Of a stretch of DNA of 64,000 nucleotides, positions 45,441 to 58,207 are shown one piece after another. The position numbers and the translations under genes were made by a program. A model generated the notes under the pieces. The model did not search any database, was not told the DNA's origin, and saw only the letters and a program-made list of their open reading frames with translations. Source of the DNA: Panicum virgatum. Its lineage: Eukaryota; Streptophyta; Magnoliopsida; Poales; Poaceae. Each line of letters begins with the position of its first letter. The first letter of the stretch is position 1. The stretch covers positions 3,742,955-3,806,954 of the forward strand of contig NC_053137.1 of assembly GCF_016808335.1 (NCBI RefSeq), read 5' to 3'.

Positions 45441-48400
45441 TCACATAACGATGAGCTTCACGGTAGATGGAACATTAGGGGCCAAGTGAGTTGACACCAC
45501 CTCCCTTGCATATTCACATCTTGCATCATCTTCAGACTCCTCCCTCATCCATTTGCTGTAGCGTCGATGCGTGTAAATTGTTATTGTCTTCAACATAGGT
45601 GACCAACTTAACAGAAAGAACACAAGTTGCACCATTTCAGATTCCCCACTAAACCCTCCAATCCTAAAAGTGTGGAGCCTTGTAGGTGTAAAATTCTTGG
45701 GCCATCTAATCTTCAGCTTTTTTGGTGGACGCAGGTTGCCATGGACCTGTAAATAAGTAAAGAAATATGAAATAGTACAAGGCTAACAAATAATGACTAC
45801 ACTGCGTGCTTGAAAACACATCCACTGTAGAATATGATATATTGTTTACTAGTTGCGATAAAAGGTGTGTAGCACCTAGCAGGGTTCTTCCCCCTACTGC
45901 ACCTTTTATATTTGTTGTTTCACTATGATTTGAGGAAGACCAGATATTCTGTAAAGCTTAGACAATAATCCAAAGTAAACTTGGATTAAAAAAATTAAAT
46001 ATAAACAGTAACCATTCAGTTAGTGGGAGGAACTGTCAGGAACAAGGAAAATCCCTAAATCTGGTTCTTTTGACCCTGAAGACTAGCAAGCACAAATTAT
46101 ATACCTCAAGCTCCAGTCTTTTTACTAAACAGGCAGCTTTAAGGAGATAAGGGACAAAACGGATGCTCTTTTTCCAAGATGTCAAGAGACACAACATAAT
46201 TTCCTTCAAACCGGTGAATCTTCCACTGAGCTGTAGTATAGGAGATACCTAAATATAGCCCAAAAAGGAAACATATAAGAAGTGGGGATAAGTTTAGCAA
46301 CAACTTCTAAAAACGTTACATGCCTAAGTGATGGCTTGTTACATACCTGTGAACGAGAGGTGAACTGCAACCTCAGCTTTTTTAGTTTAGGGAATACACC
46401 TATGCAGTCTAAAGGGAACTCACAACCACGCTGAGAAAGAGCGTTAAGTTCACGAAGAACTGGTGCACATTCATACTCAATATTGACGAGCTTACCACCC
46501 ATGTATGAGAAACGCTTGAGCTTTTCAGCATGAATACTGATACTTAGTAATCTCCAGCAGTTATAAACTCCTAAGCCCACCAATTCTGCATGAGAAGTTC
46601 TCAGATTGATCAACTTATCACAAGCTCCCAGATGTAACCAACGGAGAGCACGACAGCTGGATATAATACTCTGAAGAACCTCATCAACCACTTGCACAAA
46701 GTCGAGTCTCAGGGTAAGGAGATAAGAGAATCCAATGAGGTTTGCAGGCACTGTTTCTAAACTGCATGTGGATAGAAACATATAGCGCAGTTGGCAGCCT
46801 CTCAAATCAACATAATGCTCCAAAGGGAACAAGTATCGCTCCGCATGCTGTGTGGCTACCCGCACCATGCCAATATAGTCAGAACTCAGAAAGGATAAAG
46901 TTAACCATTTCTGAACCGGATTTAACTGCAAATGAAACCCAGCGATCTAGCTCGGAAGCATGGACTGAGGATAATGGGAACTTAACTTCGAATTTCTTGA
47001 TTCTATTACATTTATGGTGTCTCAAAACTCCATTTACTTTATTCACAAACTTTGTAGCCTCTGAATTCCAGAAATCAGGGTTTCCACGATAATCTGAATT
47101 TGCTGGCACTTGCATCCCAAAAGTATCCATGTCAAGGATGAGATGGTCGATATTTTCCCAGAGGTGTCTCCATCTGGGGGAAAGAACATCAGTCATTGCA
47201 GCCTCCCTTACTGTCATTAGCGAAAGTATTTGGATCAAAATATCATCTGGGAGTGCGCTGATCCTATCAGAATTCTGTAGAAATAAATAGAATCAGAGGT
47301 ATTAAGTGATTTTAGCAAATGAATGTTTCTCTTTTTTTCCCTTTGCAGAAGAAAGCACATGTTTCTTAACATGTACATTAACTAGAATGTCTATTGGACA
47401 CAAAATAATTTTCTTCTTTCTTGGCAAATGTCTAGCTCTGGTCTGTAAGCTTATATGGAGAAGAATAAAATTCCTGAAGATATAGACTAAGTATACTTTC
47501 CTACAACCAGCATAGTTCTTCAAGATTTACCGTTCAATCAATTCAGCAAGCAAATGCAATAATGCAAGCAAGAAAAAGAGTCCGAACAGTTGATTGCATC
47601 TCCTACAAGAAATTACCATTAGGTTGCTGTTATCTACATCATGGTTGTTTGGTTCAACTGCTTGAAAAGTTCAAGCCACATTCAAACCCGACCTCAGTAA
47701 ACAAAATTTGGCATCCGTGGGTGTCAAACCAAACAGCCTAATGCCACTGGTAACCTTTGTATGTTGAAAATACCATCACTATTGTTCTACTATGCTTCAA
47801 TTGCATCAAATTTATTGCAGTTATACCAATGCACAGTTTTATTCAGGAAATTACACTGCATTCAAGTACTAAATTTTCCCATAGAGCAATAAGTTTTTTT
47901 TACCTATTTGCAATATCCTTTGAAGAATCTGATTTACCTAATGGTTGAATTTTCCGACCTCACCATATCCTACTAACATCCTTGACTCTAGGATTATTTC
48001 TACATAAAGCCTGAGATGAAACTGAACAACAAATATGATTTAAAGCAACACTTTCAACCAAAAATTAGCATGATTGTTGAATTTTCTAATCCTCACCATA
48101 TCCTACTAAGATCCTAAACTCGAGGATTGTTCCTACATAAAGCCTGAGTTGAAACTGAACTACAAATATGATTTAAAGCATCACTTTCAACCACAAATTA
48201 GCACAATTGTTCTTTCCATGGTAGCAAAGGACCGCGATGGAATTCCTTCTTCAAGATATAAATACTGCAGTCTATCAATCCAAAAGATATAATTGTTTCT
48301 ATTCAATAATAGTAAAAAGAAATGTGCTTTTCGTTGGAATGACCAAAATGCACTTATTTAAGCTATGCTTAAAATTTTTTTTTAAAAAAGAATTACCTGT

Positions 48401-49315
48401 GCATGTTTCTCGACATTACGCCATGTCCTCTTCTCTAGTGGAATGCAGTCATCTGGAGTAAAGTAAAAAAATACAAATGCTGAGCTGCACAGTTAGGTCA
48501 CTCAGTTGTGTTGTAGGCTTGTAGTTGTTCAGGTTAAGGTTAAAAAAACTGCAATTAAGATGTTCCCCCACTACTTTTCTACCCACAAAATATAATCAAG
48601 AGCTCACTGTTTTCATGTTGAACCACTGACGCAAAGTACTAGGAATGCATGCTGCTGCTATCTGAGTAGGAGCTGCCGTACTTCACTAAATTTGGGAATT
48701 GATATGGAAATCGATCCTTCACAGATTCTTATACGCACCTATCTTGAGTTTCCTTCTGTTTAGTTCGATCCCCACAAAAATGTGATTATGATTTCATTTT
48801 TTGAACGAAATGGCATTATGATTTATGAGGAAACATTCTATCAGCAGCTCATTGAATAAGTTCCATCCCCATATAAATGTTATCTCAAAGCTCAACTGGA
48901 ACCCACTATAGTTCCTGAACAAGAAATTTTTAATGCAAATGATATGTTGCGATTCGAAATATGGTTTCTTGTTACTCAAAACGGACCTTTTTTTAAAAAA
49001 AAAGAACTTGTCTACTGTACGTCCTGTCTCTACCCCCAAAATGTTGCTTCAATAGAAGTAAAATCAACCCCCCCCCCCCCCCCCGCCCTCTCCCTGCATC
49101 CCTCTTCCAATACCGAGCATTGCCCTGTTTAGATTAGACCAATCTTCTGGGTCGCTTAAACTCTTGGCGGAAACCCTAAGCCCCAAGAGCACCTCTCCTT
49201 ACATTTCGTTAAACCGTACTCCTATGATGCACATCTGCAAACAATGGAGGATGCGGGAAAGATCACCTGCGGATTCCGGATGCGACTGGTGCCCGGGCGG
49301 CGAACTGGAGCCCAT
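45441..49315 (-). pseudogene. F-box/FBD paralogue with one frameshift
   Basis: It has the same five-exon plan as the gene at 33452-37126: 49315-49267, 48452-48397, 47274-46347, 46248-46105, 45746-45441. Exons 1 and 4 have identical lengths in both copies and all splice sites are intact. Exon 3 holds one extra base near 46890 (just after the FILS word), so the F-box half (about 47274-46890) runs into a stop while the LRR/FBD half continues in another phase. The product as read would be a short F-box protein of about 155 aa. It could be a recent pseudogene, or a working truncated form; a sequencing error at one base is the third option. Confidence 0.85.
47941..48206. repeat. Tandem duplication within intron 2 of F-box copy 2
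   Basis: A 133-bp unit (TTGAATTTTC, then CTCACCATATCCTACTAA, then ACATAAAGCCTGAG) occurs twice in a row with about 85-90 percent identity by eye. The homologous intron of the other F-box gene has one copy (about 35830-35960). Confidence 0.8.
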
Positions 49316-49510
49316 CTCCGGCGGCCTGTCCGCCGGCGCGGCCGAGAGAGAGAGCAGTCAGGTTTTTTGTTCTTATCGGCTTGGGGCTCGATGGTCATTT
49401 CAGAGAAACGGTCTGGCTGGCTTCGTCTCCGTCTGAAATTCATTTTTTTTCGAAGCAGGAGCTTTGCCTTTCCATTACAGTAGAAACTAGGAAGCAAGTG
49501 CCTGTACAAG

Positions 49511-49711
49511 GGGCATGCTTGGATTGCTACTAAAATTTTGGCATATCAAAATTTTGCCAAGCTAAAATTTTGGCCACTATTTAGTTGGGTACTAAAATTT
49601 ATTCACCTCTCATATTTACCCTACCAAAATATGGGCAAGTTTTTTTTGCCCAATATTTGGCTAGCCAAAACTTTGGCCTGTCAAAATTTTAGTAGCAATC
49701 CAAGCACACCC
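49511..49711. mobile_element. MITE with GGGYRTGCTTGGATTGC termini (201 bp)
   Basis: The termini GGGCATGCTTGGATTGCTAC and the complement of GGGTGTGCTTGGATTGCTAC match over about 30 bp. AAG flanks both ends (49508-49510 and 49712-49714). The interior repeats the word AAAATTTTGGC in both orientations. There is no coding capacity. Confidence 0.85.
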
Positions 49712-50654
49712 AAGATGCGGCAGTTGCGGCCACGTTCGAAGAACCGGAAAACTAATTAATAAATTTTTTTTACAGTAATCCGTACTGTTCCCATCCTGAC
49801 AGACGAATTGGGTTTATTTGCCTGCTGGCCGTCCCGTTTGATGATCTGATCGTTTTTCAGATGAGTTTTTGTAGCTTCGTCCCTTTGTTTTTTTTCCTAG
49901 TATGGAAAACAGAAGTAGGCAACCTTGTACAGCCCTGACGACGCTAGAGAAGAGCGTCTTGAAGATTTGAAAGGGAGATCCGGGTTCAAGCTCTGCTTCC
50001 TTCTTAATTGAAAACACGGAAGCTTTCAACAATTTTTTTTAAAAAAATCGTAATAATTTGTTTTTGGGTCTTGTTAAAAACCGTCATGACAAAAATAACG
50101 CTTCTTAAGTATCTCCAACAGTCTCCTGAACCGGTTTAAAAGATTTAAATTAAACTGGGGCCGCGTGTGCACCATTAGTAGGTTCAGAATGTACTGGGTA
50201 TGTATGTATGTATTTTGGCAACTGCTCAATTTCGGTACCAAAACGACAAGAATTGATGTGTGCAGTACGGTAAGCGGAGGTGAAATGCATGGCATGATTT
50301 TTTTACAGCATTATATTGGGTACACTCGCTACTCGTACAAATTAAAGTGCCTGCGCAACGAACGCCGCCAGCATGCACGCACATCTGCCTCTCGACAACC
50401 TAGGCAGGCAGGCAGGTAGCAGCTAGCAGATGAGATCGATCGACGATACCAAAGATACAGTCACATCTGAGCGAGGAGATCATGCATGCATTGCAAAACA
50501 AAAATACACACAGCTCGATTATTACTCGGCAAATGAAATCAGCCCTAGCTAGCTAGCTATAAGCACGCGCCTCAACCGTACCCACATTATTATACAGTAT
50601 ACACGTACTACTGGCCCACTCTCACGCACCCCTCAAGACAACAAGCGCGCGCGT

Positions 50655-50702
<48 letters not shown>

Positions 50703-52099
50703 TGTATCAGTAATAAGACATGCTAGGAATTAGCATGCAATAAGACACACACACACGTACGTAGAAGGCCTCACATGATCCGATCCGAGTATGCTCGTTC
50801 TCATTGAATCACATTTTTATGTATCAATGGCGAGTTTATGGCTCAAACTTGGTTGAACTAGCTAGCTAGGCCACAACACAGTAGATCAGCTTCCTACAGT
50901 ACAACACTACATGCATGCATGTGTGTGATTGATTAACAAAGATCGATGTTCTCAGCTATAAGAGAAGGTACATTTGAAGAAAACTAGCAGCATTGTTATA
51001 TATAGTGATACGGGTCCAAAAACACCTGATTAATATATAGGGAAAAGAGAGCTAAATTTATTACTTAGACACAACTACATTACATCCCTATGAGCAAACT
51101 AAAAAGAGTTATTGCTCAGTACACAGTTGACCATGCAAACGCTACGCCGCTGTTTATCTTGCTTGCTTTTGCGACATGATTGAGATTTTGATAAAAGAAT
51201 AAGGCCACTGAATAATACATTCTTTTTTTATTGTGGAAGGCTCAAACTCAGGGCTAGCTGCATACTCATGTACATCGGTAGATATTTAGACATAGCTAGC
51301 TAGCTATGACAGCTTTACAATACAGCAAATACTACAGGCCTGCTGTATACGTCACTATAGCAAATGTCTTGCACGCCACTTCAAGAAAATATACGCTTAT
51401 AAAAGGAGAAAAAGGTCTATGATTACTTGGATATATATGAGTACAAACACACATGAACCATGAATTTTATAGAAAAAAGAACACCACATATAGGCTAATA
51501 CTAAATAGTTTTGGTATTTCTGAATACATAGTTTTTGCTATATATGTATATCTAGATATAAGGTATACCTAGATGAATAGCAAAAATGATATATCTAAAA
51601 AAATAAAAAACGACCTATAATTTGAAATGGAGGAAATGCAATCTTTTTTTATGAAATGCACAAATTAAATATATATGTACAAGACAACGACTATTCGAAC
51701 TTCAGGGCTCAAAGCACTTGAATCATAGCTGATATAGGAGTACATAAGAAATTGGATAAATGAAAGTAAGTTGCTTGGTAATAGTATATGTAGCAGGTCA
51801 AAATTGAATATAATCAGTATCAAATTCAAATAATTTTGTATATACCATGAATGCTTCATACGATGATAAAAGAGAGTCATGTCAATATAATACCCACAAA
51901 ATTAAAGATGGTCCGCTATGTTAGAGAAACCTATGAAACCCCAATGGCTTTGAGCCCACCATGAACGGAATACAATTCTGTGAACTAATAAAATAGTACA
52001 AAAAAGGAGTGGTTAAATTGAGCTTGAATGTATTGTGCTAAAAAAGCATGTGAGACTGTGCGAATGCACGGAAAGACGAAGAGAAATGTTAGAGAGAGA
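49712..52099. other. Intergenic, gene-poor
   Basis: AT-rich with many AGCTAGCTAG runs. I see no protein gene. The part nearest 52090 is probably the 3' portion of the MIR160 primary transcript. Confidence 0.4.
50655..50702. repeat. (GA)n microsatellite
   Basis: About 48 nt of AG repeats with one AGG interruption. GAGA-type runs are frequent near plant genes, but no start site is evident here. Confidence 0.9.
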
Positions 52100-52227
52100 G
52101 AGATGAGGGCCATGCTTGGCACCTCGCACGCCAGCCGCAGCGGCCACCGATCGATCGATCAACAAAATCTCCGATCCAGGTGGTAGCCGTGCGAGTGGCA
52201 TACAGGGAGCCAGGCATATTCCCTAGA
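52100..52227 (-). ncRNA. MIR160: MIR160 precursor hairpin
   Basis: On the minus strand the 5' arm at 52216-52196 is identical over 21 nt to plant miR160 (starts TGCCTGGCTCCC, ends TATGCCA). The 3' arm at 52129-52109 reads GCGTGCGAGG...AAGCATG, a miR160 star. The arms pair with three mismatches and three G-U pairs and leave 2-nt 3' overhangs at each side, the standard Dicer-like geometry. The loop between them is about 66 nt. miR160 cleaves transcripts of ARF10/16/17-type auxin response factors. The star differs from the common GCGTGCAAGGAG form at two sites. Confidence 0.95.
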
Positions 52228-52573
52228 ACTTTTCACCTCCTTTCGTTCTCTCCTGCCTGCCGCCGCCATTACATACTAATGGCTCATCATCAGCTCCATC
52301 GATCGGCACATGCATGCCCCTGCTGCTGCCAAGACACAAGCTCATCATCATCTCCGCCATTCACGCCGCCTGCAAGATAGAAGATCTCCATTACCCTACT
52401 AGCTAGGCTAGCTAGCTGCATGGTTCTCATCAACAGCTAGCTCACATCCCCCCTCTCTCGCGCACATGTATGTACTCACATATGAATGATGAACAATGAT
52501 AGGGAATGAATGAACGATCGAGAGAGGAAGAAGATGGAGTGAGCGAGTGAGGTTGAAGGTGCTTGGCAAGAAC

Positions 52574-52583
52574 AAATATATAG
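52574..52583 (-). promoter_or_regulatory. Probable TATA box of pri-MIR160
   Basis: The minus strand reads CTATATATTT here, about 360 nt upstream of the mature miR160. A start near 52545 is inferred from normal TATA spacing; no transcript data are available to me. Confidence 0.5.
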
Positions 52584-52589
52584 ACCCTC

Positions 52590-54082
52590 CGGACCCCATG
52601 GTGATATATAGATGACGAATGTAATGTGCCCTAGCTAGCTAATCCCTCACGCACTCGCTTTTGCGGCTGATGCACAGAGCAAGCACGGCCACACATACTA
52701 GCGGGTGTGTAGCGGCCACCTCAGCACGCAGCAGCTCGCACCACCAAACCCTAGCTGCTGGATCGACCGAGCTGCTCCCTTCATTCTCCCACGCACCCCC
52801 GGCCGCGCGCATTATTACATGAGATATGCCGCGGGCAGCGACAAGCGCATAGCTGCGCGCAGATGCGGAAACCCTAGAGGCTGCCGGGGCGCTACTCGCC
52901 GCCCGGCGACATGACACTCTGTCAGGAGCTGAGGCCTTTCCCTTCGTCCTTGCTAGCTGCTGCTGCTGCCTGCTGCCTGCTGCTTGTAGCATCAGCTAGC
53001 TAGCTGCTCCGATCCATGCGGCCGCTGTGGGGGATGCGAAATCTTTGTGCTTGGTCGCATCTGCGGCGTGATGGCCGGCCTGCGTGCATCCACGATCGAC
53101 GCATCATCATATCATATATTCAATTAAATGCAACAAAGTATTATACAGTTAGTACTACGCACCTACCAATGCAAATGCAAGAACAACTACTCCTCCTCCT
53201 CGAGCTTTTTGTGTGGACGCTTGCGTGCAATCTCTCTCTCTTTTTCCCGGCCGGTCCCTTGCGATCGATGCAGTGCTGTCCTCCCTGGACTGGGCTTTGT
53301 CTCCCAGTGCTTGGCTTTGGCAGCAAGTAGGATTCCCCTGTGGATGGGGTGTGAGTGTGGGTCAAGGCACCACCGATCGATATGCATATTCATCACTACC
53401 GGCCTGTGTCTTTTTTACTGACATGCATGTGGTTAGGGAATCATGCCAAAGCAGTCCTAAACCATGGTTAGTTATATCCTAGCTGCATCCGTAGGGAGGG
53501 TCACAATGCAAGTTATGACAACGATAAGCAATGCAAGCACTGCTGTGTGGCAACCCTTTTCTCTTGGAGACTAATGGTTGTAAACCCGGCTGGCCCCAAT
53601 GTTACTGTAATGGTGAGAGAGATCGTGCATGCCACACAGGGCATGGCCTTTTGTAGCTACAGTTTCCTCGTCTGTTTAAAAATGATAGGTAAAGCGATTG
53701 ATGAGAATCTTGTCTTTTTCCTTACCATTTTGCACTTGGCACGTAGTAGCTAGCTAGGAAACTCGATCGGTTTCAACATGCGCGATTTTCCACAGCAATG
53801 TAATAGTGAAGTACAAAGATAGGCGACAATTGGTATTTGTACAGTCATTTTTCAAAGTATAATTAATTAACACCTGGTATATCTACACATATATAATATA
53901 TATGTTGCACCTATATGTTTAAACTTTAAAGCAAGGCCGCTACCTATAACGGGCTAAGTGTTGGATCATATAGATAATATATACCTACTGATTATTAGTC
54001 ATTAGTGCCTGTGTGTTGTGAAAGAGTGGAACTCCCGGCCCTATGAAAGGGTGAAGCACAGAAGCAATAGGGATGTGTAAAC

Positions 54083-54113
<31 letters not shown>

Positions 54114-55785
54114 ATGTTTCCCACCAAATTAAAAGAACAAAAGTTCTCTTGTTATTTTACGGCAATGTAAATGTAATTTACTATGATTCAGAAATTATCG
54201 CTATGAATATGAACATGTGCGTCTCTCGCAGCTGATGGTTTAAGGATTTTTCTTGTTTTGTTACCAAAAACACCTTTTTTTGTTATGTATGGGAGGAAAT
54301 GAAATATGAACCCCGGTCTCATGGTGAATAATGTTTCTTACTCCTGTAGAGTTGATTGCCCTATCCTAAATCTAGTTATCCCAAAGCCGTGTCCCTCATC
54401 CCCACCCGTGCGCACCGTCTTGTCGATCCATAGCGTTGCATGTTTGTTTGTCCCCCCAATATATATTACCACTTTTTTCAAGCCACTGGTGGAGCGACAC
54501 TATTGGATTCGTGGCAATAATCTGCCTCCTGAAACCTAACATTATACACACCAGAGCAACTAAGTGGCTCCGTTCGTGAGGTCTGCCCCCCCCCCCCCCC
54601 CCCCCCAATGTCCTTATTTGAGCTCACGTAGCATACTCACCATATATATGTCGCTAGGTCCTATTAACGTTGCAGCAATTTTTTGGTGAATCTTCAAATA
54701 GTACGTAGGTAACCACTGCAAAAGGCCTCTCATTGACATGTATTGACAGATATAGCCAGCCACATCTACAACTACAATAGAAGAGCAAATCAATTTTTTT
54801 TGGATGCTGATCGAAAAAATAACCATTCCATGTCGAATGGAAGGTTAGTTTAGAAATTTTGATTTTTTTATTATCGATATTTCAAGCCAAAGTGTAATCT
54901 TGAAGACTGAGTCGATATCCTAGCGGATTTATATCTCCGATTAGACAAAGTGCCCACCAAAATGCCTTTATTCATGAGCTCCTATTAAATGTTAGGGTTT
55001 TCTAGAATTTAGATACTCCCTATCCAGATATAACCTTGAATGGCACCAAATTGGCCATTGTGGTGATCTGCCTCTCAAAACCCAGCCTTATGATACTTAT
55101 TTCATCCAGGGTTGTCCTAATAAGTCAAACATTAATTCTCAGGTTTGACCATAAATATATAGATGTTATATAGACGGATCGGATAGCAAACAACATTAGC
55201 ATTACTAGGTTTATTATTATAATATAATAATATATACTCTCCTAATATATAACTATTTCTATCTTATACATTATATTTTTGTAGATAAATATTGCTAGTA
55301 AAAATGTTATTATGGAGACCTATCACGATGTCCTAACAACGCTAACGAACTTGTATATCTGATCTGACCATGTAGCCACCAAAACTAGTTCATTCATCGG
55401 CTTTGTTGTTCGTATTAAAGTTTGGACAAGCCGGGTGAATCCTTTAATACTTATTAACCAACAACATTTGGATTCTTAGCTGCCTACAACTATATGGCAC
55501 CTCTTATCTGATATTTTTGATAAAAATCTGGGTTCTGACTTTGAATCAGTTGCGCACCAAGACTACACCAATCTCTACGCTTAACATGGGGACTGCAATG
55601 CAAGCAACGATATCCTCAAGCTCTCAGACAGAGATGCAATCAGATTTGGCAACGTCGACTGGGTAGGCGGCCTGGGGCAATGCCAGCTCAAAGAAGGAAC
55701 TGAGAGACCCATCTGAAGACAACCTGGCGGTTGTCGTCCAACCAAGCTCAATCAATCGTTGCCAAGGTAGTGGATATTTTTAGGC
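52590..55785. other. Intergenic, no recognised gene
   Basis: Upstream of MIR160, with several short GC-rich frames (52639-52992, 53016-53480) that overlap in multiple phases. A (CT)n run lies at 54086-54115 and a poly(C) run near 54586-54606. The short frames resemble no protein I know, and they may be part of the MIR160 promoter. Confidence 0.35.
54086..54115. repeat. (CT)n microsatellite
   Basis: Thirty bases of TC/CT repeat, uninterrupted. Confidence 0.92.
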
Positions 55786-56090
55786 TTAAAAGTATCTCCA
55801 ACAGATTACTCATACCTCACACCCAAAAAACACTTTATCTCCATTACCGATAATTACTTTTATCTATTTGGTAATGGTTGCTGCAGCAAACTACCAAAAT
55901 TCAATCGCCAAGGATAGGGTAGAGGGATGAACCCCCTTCGTTCAGGTGAGAGAGAGGTATATTTTGGTGATTACCAAAATTTTTTAGGTGATGGATATAT
56001 TGGATTGGTAATTTGCTGGAGCACTCTAATAACCAAAACATCAATTTTTAGTATTGAGGAGAGGGATGAGTAATCTTTCTGAATATAAAG
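55786..56090. mobile_element. Diverged Tourist-like MITE
   Basis: The left part AGTATCTCCAACAGATTACTCAT and the right part (complement GATTACTCATCCCTCTCC) match the termini of the element at 57424-57739. The middle also shares GGTAGAGG and GGTGATTACCAAAATTTTTTAGG-like words. The exact ends are uncertain. Confidence 0.6.
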
Positions 56091-57420
56091 AGCTTTACAA
56101 CTCTTTCTGAACTGCTGTATGGAACCAAATAGACCCTGAACCGTATGCTTTGTTTCACAGAAATAAAGCGGGGGAGTGCCCTTTTTCTCTAGAAAAAATA
56201 GCAAAAATGTTTCGGAGGCTATATAATTATAAGAGAGCTACCGTAAACGGCGAAATGGAAAAGGTTTTGGTTTAGGGTTTTGTCTCCATGATATGATCGA
56301 ATTCAAAACTAGATCCGATCCTCAACAACCCAAGTCGATCCATCGACGACCGGGCCGGCCGGCTGCTGGTGATCGGCAGCCAGCTAGCTGGCCAGCCGCG
56401 AGAAGATTCGCCATGGCCGCCGCTACCGAACAAGGCGGGCAACAAAGCAAATGCTGCGGCCGCTGGAGCTGCCGCTGGACGCCAATTAACTGCGGCCACG
56501 CGGAGTGGGTGATCGATCTCAGCTGACGAGCACGTACGCCGCGGCGGCTTGCGTTTGTCTTGCTCCGCTCGCCGTCTTCTTCTGCTGCTGCTGCTGCGCG
56601 CCCTGCCTGCCGCCGCCTGCAGCGCTGCCGGTGGGCGGGGGCCGGCGGGCCGGCGGGCCGGCCGGCCTGATCCACGTTCCTGGCCGGCGCCGCCCGGCTG
56701 CATGCATGGCCGGCGCTGCCTCGCCAGGCTGCTGGGTGGACGGTGGAGCGAGCATCATGCTCTTAAATAGTTCACGCTGCCACGGCCGCGATCCGGCCGG
56801 CGGGCAGGAAGGTCCCGCCGCCTCCCTCCTCCTGGCACTGTTCACTCGCATTGCATGCATGCACGTTCAGCGGTTCAGGTCTCTGCGGCCGCGCCGGCCC
56901 GTCCATTTTATTGTTGAATTTATTCTCTCTCACACAGATATTGTGGAAACATCTCTTGAAGAGCTTGATGGAGTGCATTGACCATCTGAATATATCTGTC
57001 GTCCTTCAGCGCATTGCTAATACAAAATTTCCTGACCATCTGAATATATCTGTCTATATTCTTGTATGCTATATAGGGTTTAGAGTTTAGGAAATTTCAA
57101 TATATACTTTGCCAATTAACTTTATTTTCCTATATCACAAGCAACAAAATCGTAATGGTAGAAAGACAGTCTTTCAGATATGGATCTATCGATACTATTT
57201 TTGTTACAAAATATACACATATTTTTATATTAGATAATAGTTAAAAGATCTATTTGGATCCAAATAGCTAATTTTAGCTAGGATGGATCCAAACGGGACC
57301 AACTAATGTGCAGCAAAAGCCCTTCTAACTAGTAGTTAAATAACAGTTATCCAATTAGTTGGTTCAACCCAGCTAATCAGCTAATGGATTAGCTAGAAAG
57401 ATCCAAAAGGGAATAAAGGC
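56091..57420. other. Intergenic with a GC-rich island
   Basis: 56280-56980 is GC-rich with overlapping Cys/Ala/Arg-rich frames on both strands; none is recognisable. 57000-57060 has a short duplication of GACCATCTGAATATATCTGTC. At about 57247-57412 inverted GGATCCAAATAGCTAA and TTAGCTAGAAAGATCC words suggest another degenerate MITE. Confidence 0.35.
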
Positions 57421-57423
57421 TTA

Positions 57424-57739
57424 GAGCATTTTCAGCAGATTACTCATCTCTCGTACCCTATATATATTTTTTCTCTCTGCTTCACTAATAATATTTTTAC
57501 ATTTTGGGTAGACAGTGTTGTAGCAGATTACTCAAAGACTAGGGTAGAGGAAAAAATTCCCTTACATTTGAATAAGAGAAAGGTGTATTCTGGTTATCAC
57601 CAAAAATATTTTGGTATTTGGAGATGTAATTGGTAATATACTGGTGGAGCACCTTCTTACCAAAAAGGACATTTTTTGGTATTGGAGATAGTTTTTTTTT
57701 GGTATTGGGAGAGAGATGAGTGATCTATTGGATATGCTC
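57424..57739. mobile_element. Tourist-like MITE (316 bp)
   Basis: TTA flanks both ends (57421-57423 and 57740-57742). The termini are GAGCATTTTCAGCAGATTAC and the complement of GAGCATATCCAATAGATCAC, then ACTCATCTCTC on both sides. A TTA duplication and GAGCATNTCCA termini fit Tourist/PIF elements. Confidence 0.8.
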
Positions 57740-57939
57740 TTAATGTTGAACTATGAGTACCTTGACTCTTCTTCTTTGGTTAAGCCGAGATAGTGGGATG
57801 ATAGACTAGATCACTAGGTGATGGGTGGCGCCACAGGCTTCTATATATCTCTGGGGTTTTGTCTGGTTGTCTTTAAGCCGGCCAACCATTCTAATGCTGT
57901 TGAGTTTGGATATTTAAAATGGTATGAGTAGCTAGGTTT

Positions 57940-58207
57940 TTTTTGAAAGCGCCCAGAAGCACTGGGGAGTCATGTAAGATTTTTAGACACCTATGTTGAT
58001 CGAACTTAACACAGATATTTTTGGACACCTATGTTGACCGGACTCAACACAGACGAGACTGCCAAGTAGTCTCGAACGCGCGCCATACTGAGACTTACGC
58101 ACACCACACACACGCGCACAACCTCAGCACAGGTGCGGGACGGGGGTTCGAACCCCGCCGGCAGCCTCCATCCTCGGGAGTTGCCACTAGGCCAAAGGCC
58201 CGTCCGC
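57940..58207 (-). mobile_element. tRNA-derived SINE
   Basis: Flanked by the duplication AGTAGCTAGGTTT (57927-57939 and 58208-58220). On the minus strand the 5' end carries RNA polymerase III boxes: box A TGGCCTAGTGGCAACTCC and box B GGGTTCGAACCCC region, followed by a non-tRNA body and a short A-rich tail at the plus-strand T run (57937-57944). It has the layout of grass SINEs of the Au/p-SINE type. Confidence 0.85.

Noticed and set aside
52196..52216. miR160 target site in an ARF gene
   Set aside because: No ARF coding sequence surrounds it, and a star arm with correct overhangs lies 66 nt away, so it is the precursor itself.
56505..56981. 158-codon Cys/Ala-rich frame, possible secreted protein
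   Set aside because: Poly-Cys and poly-Ala come from TGC/GCC repeats; equally long frames occur on the other strand and no signal peptide-cleavage pattern is convincing.
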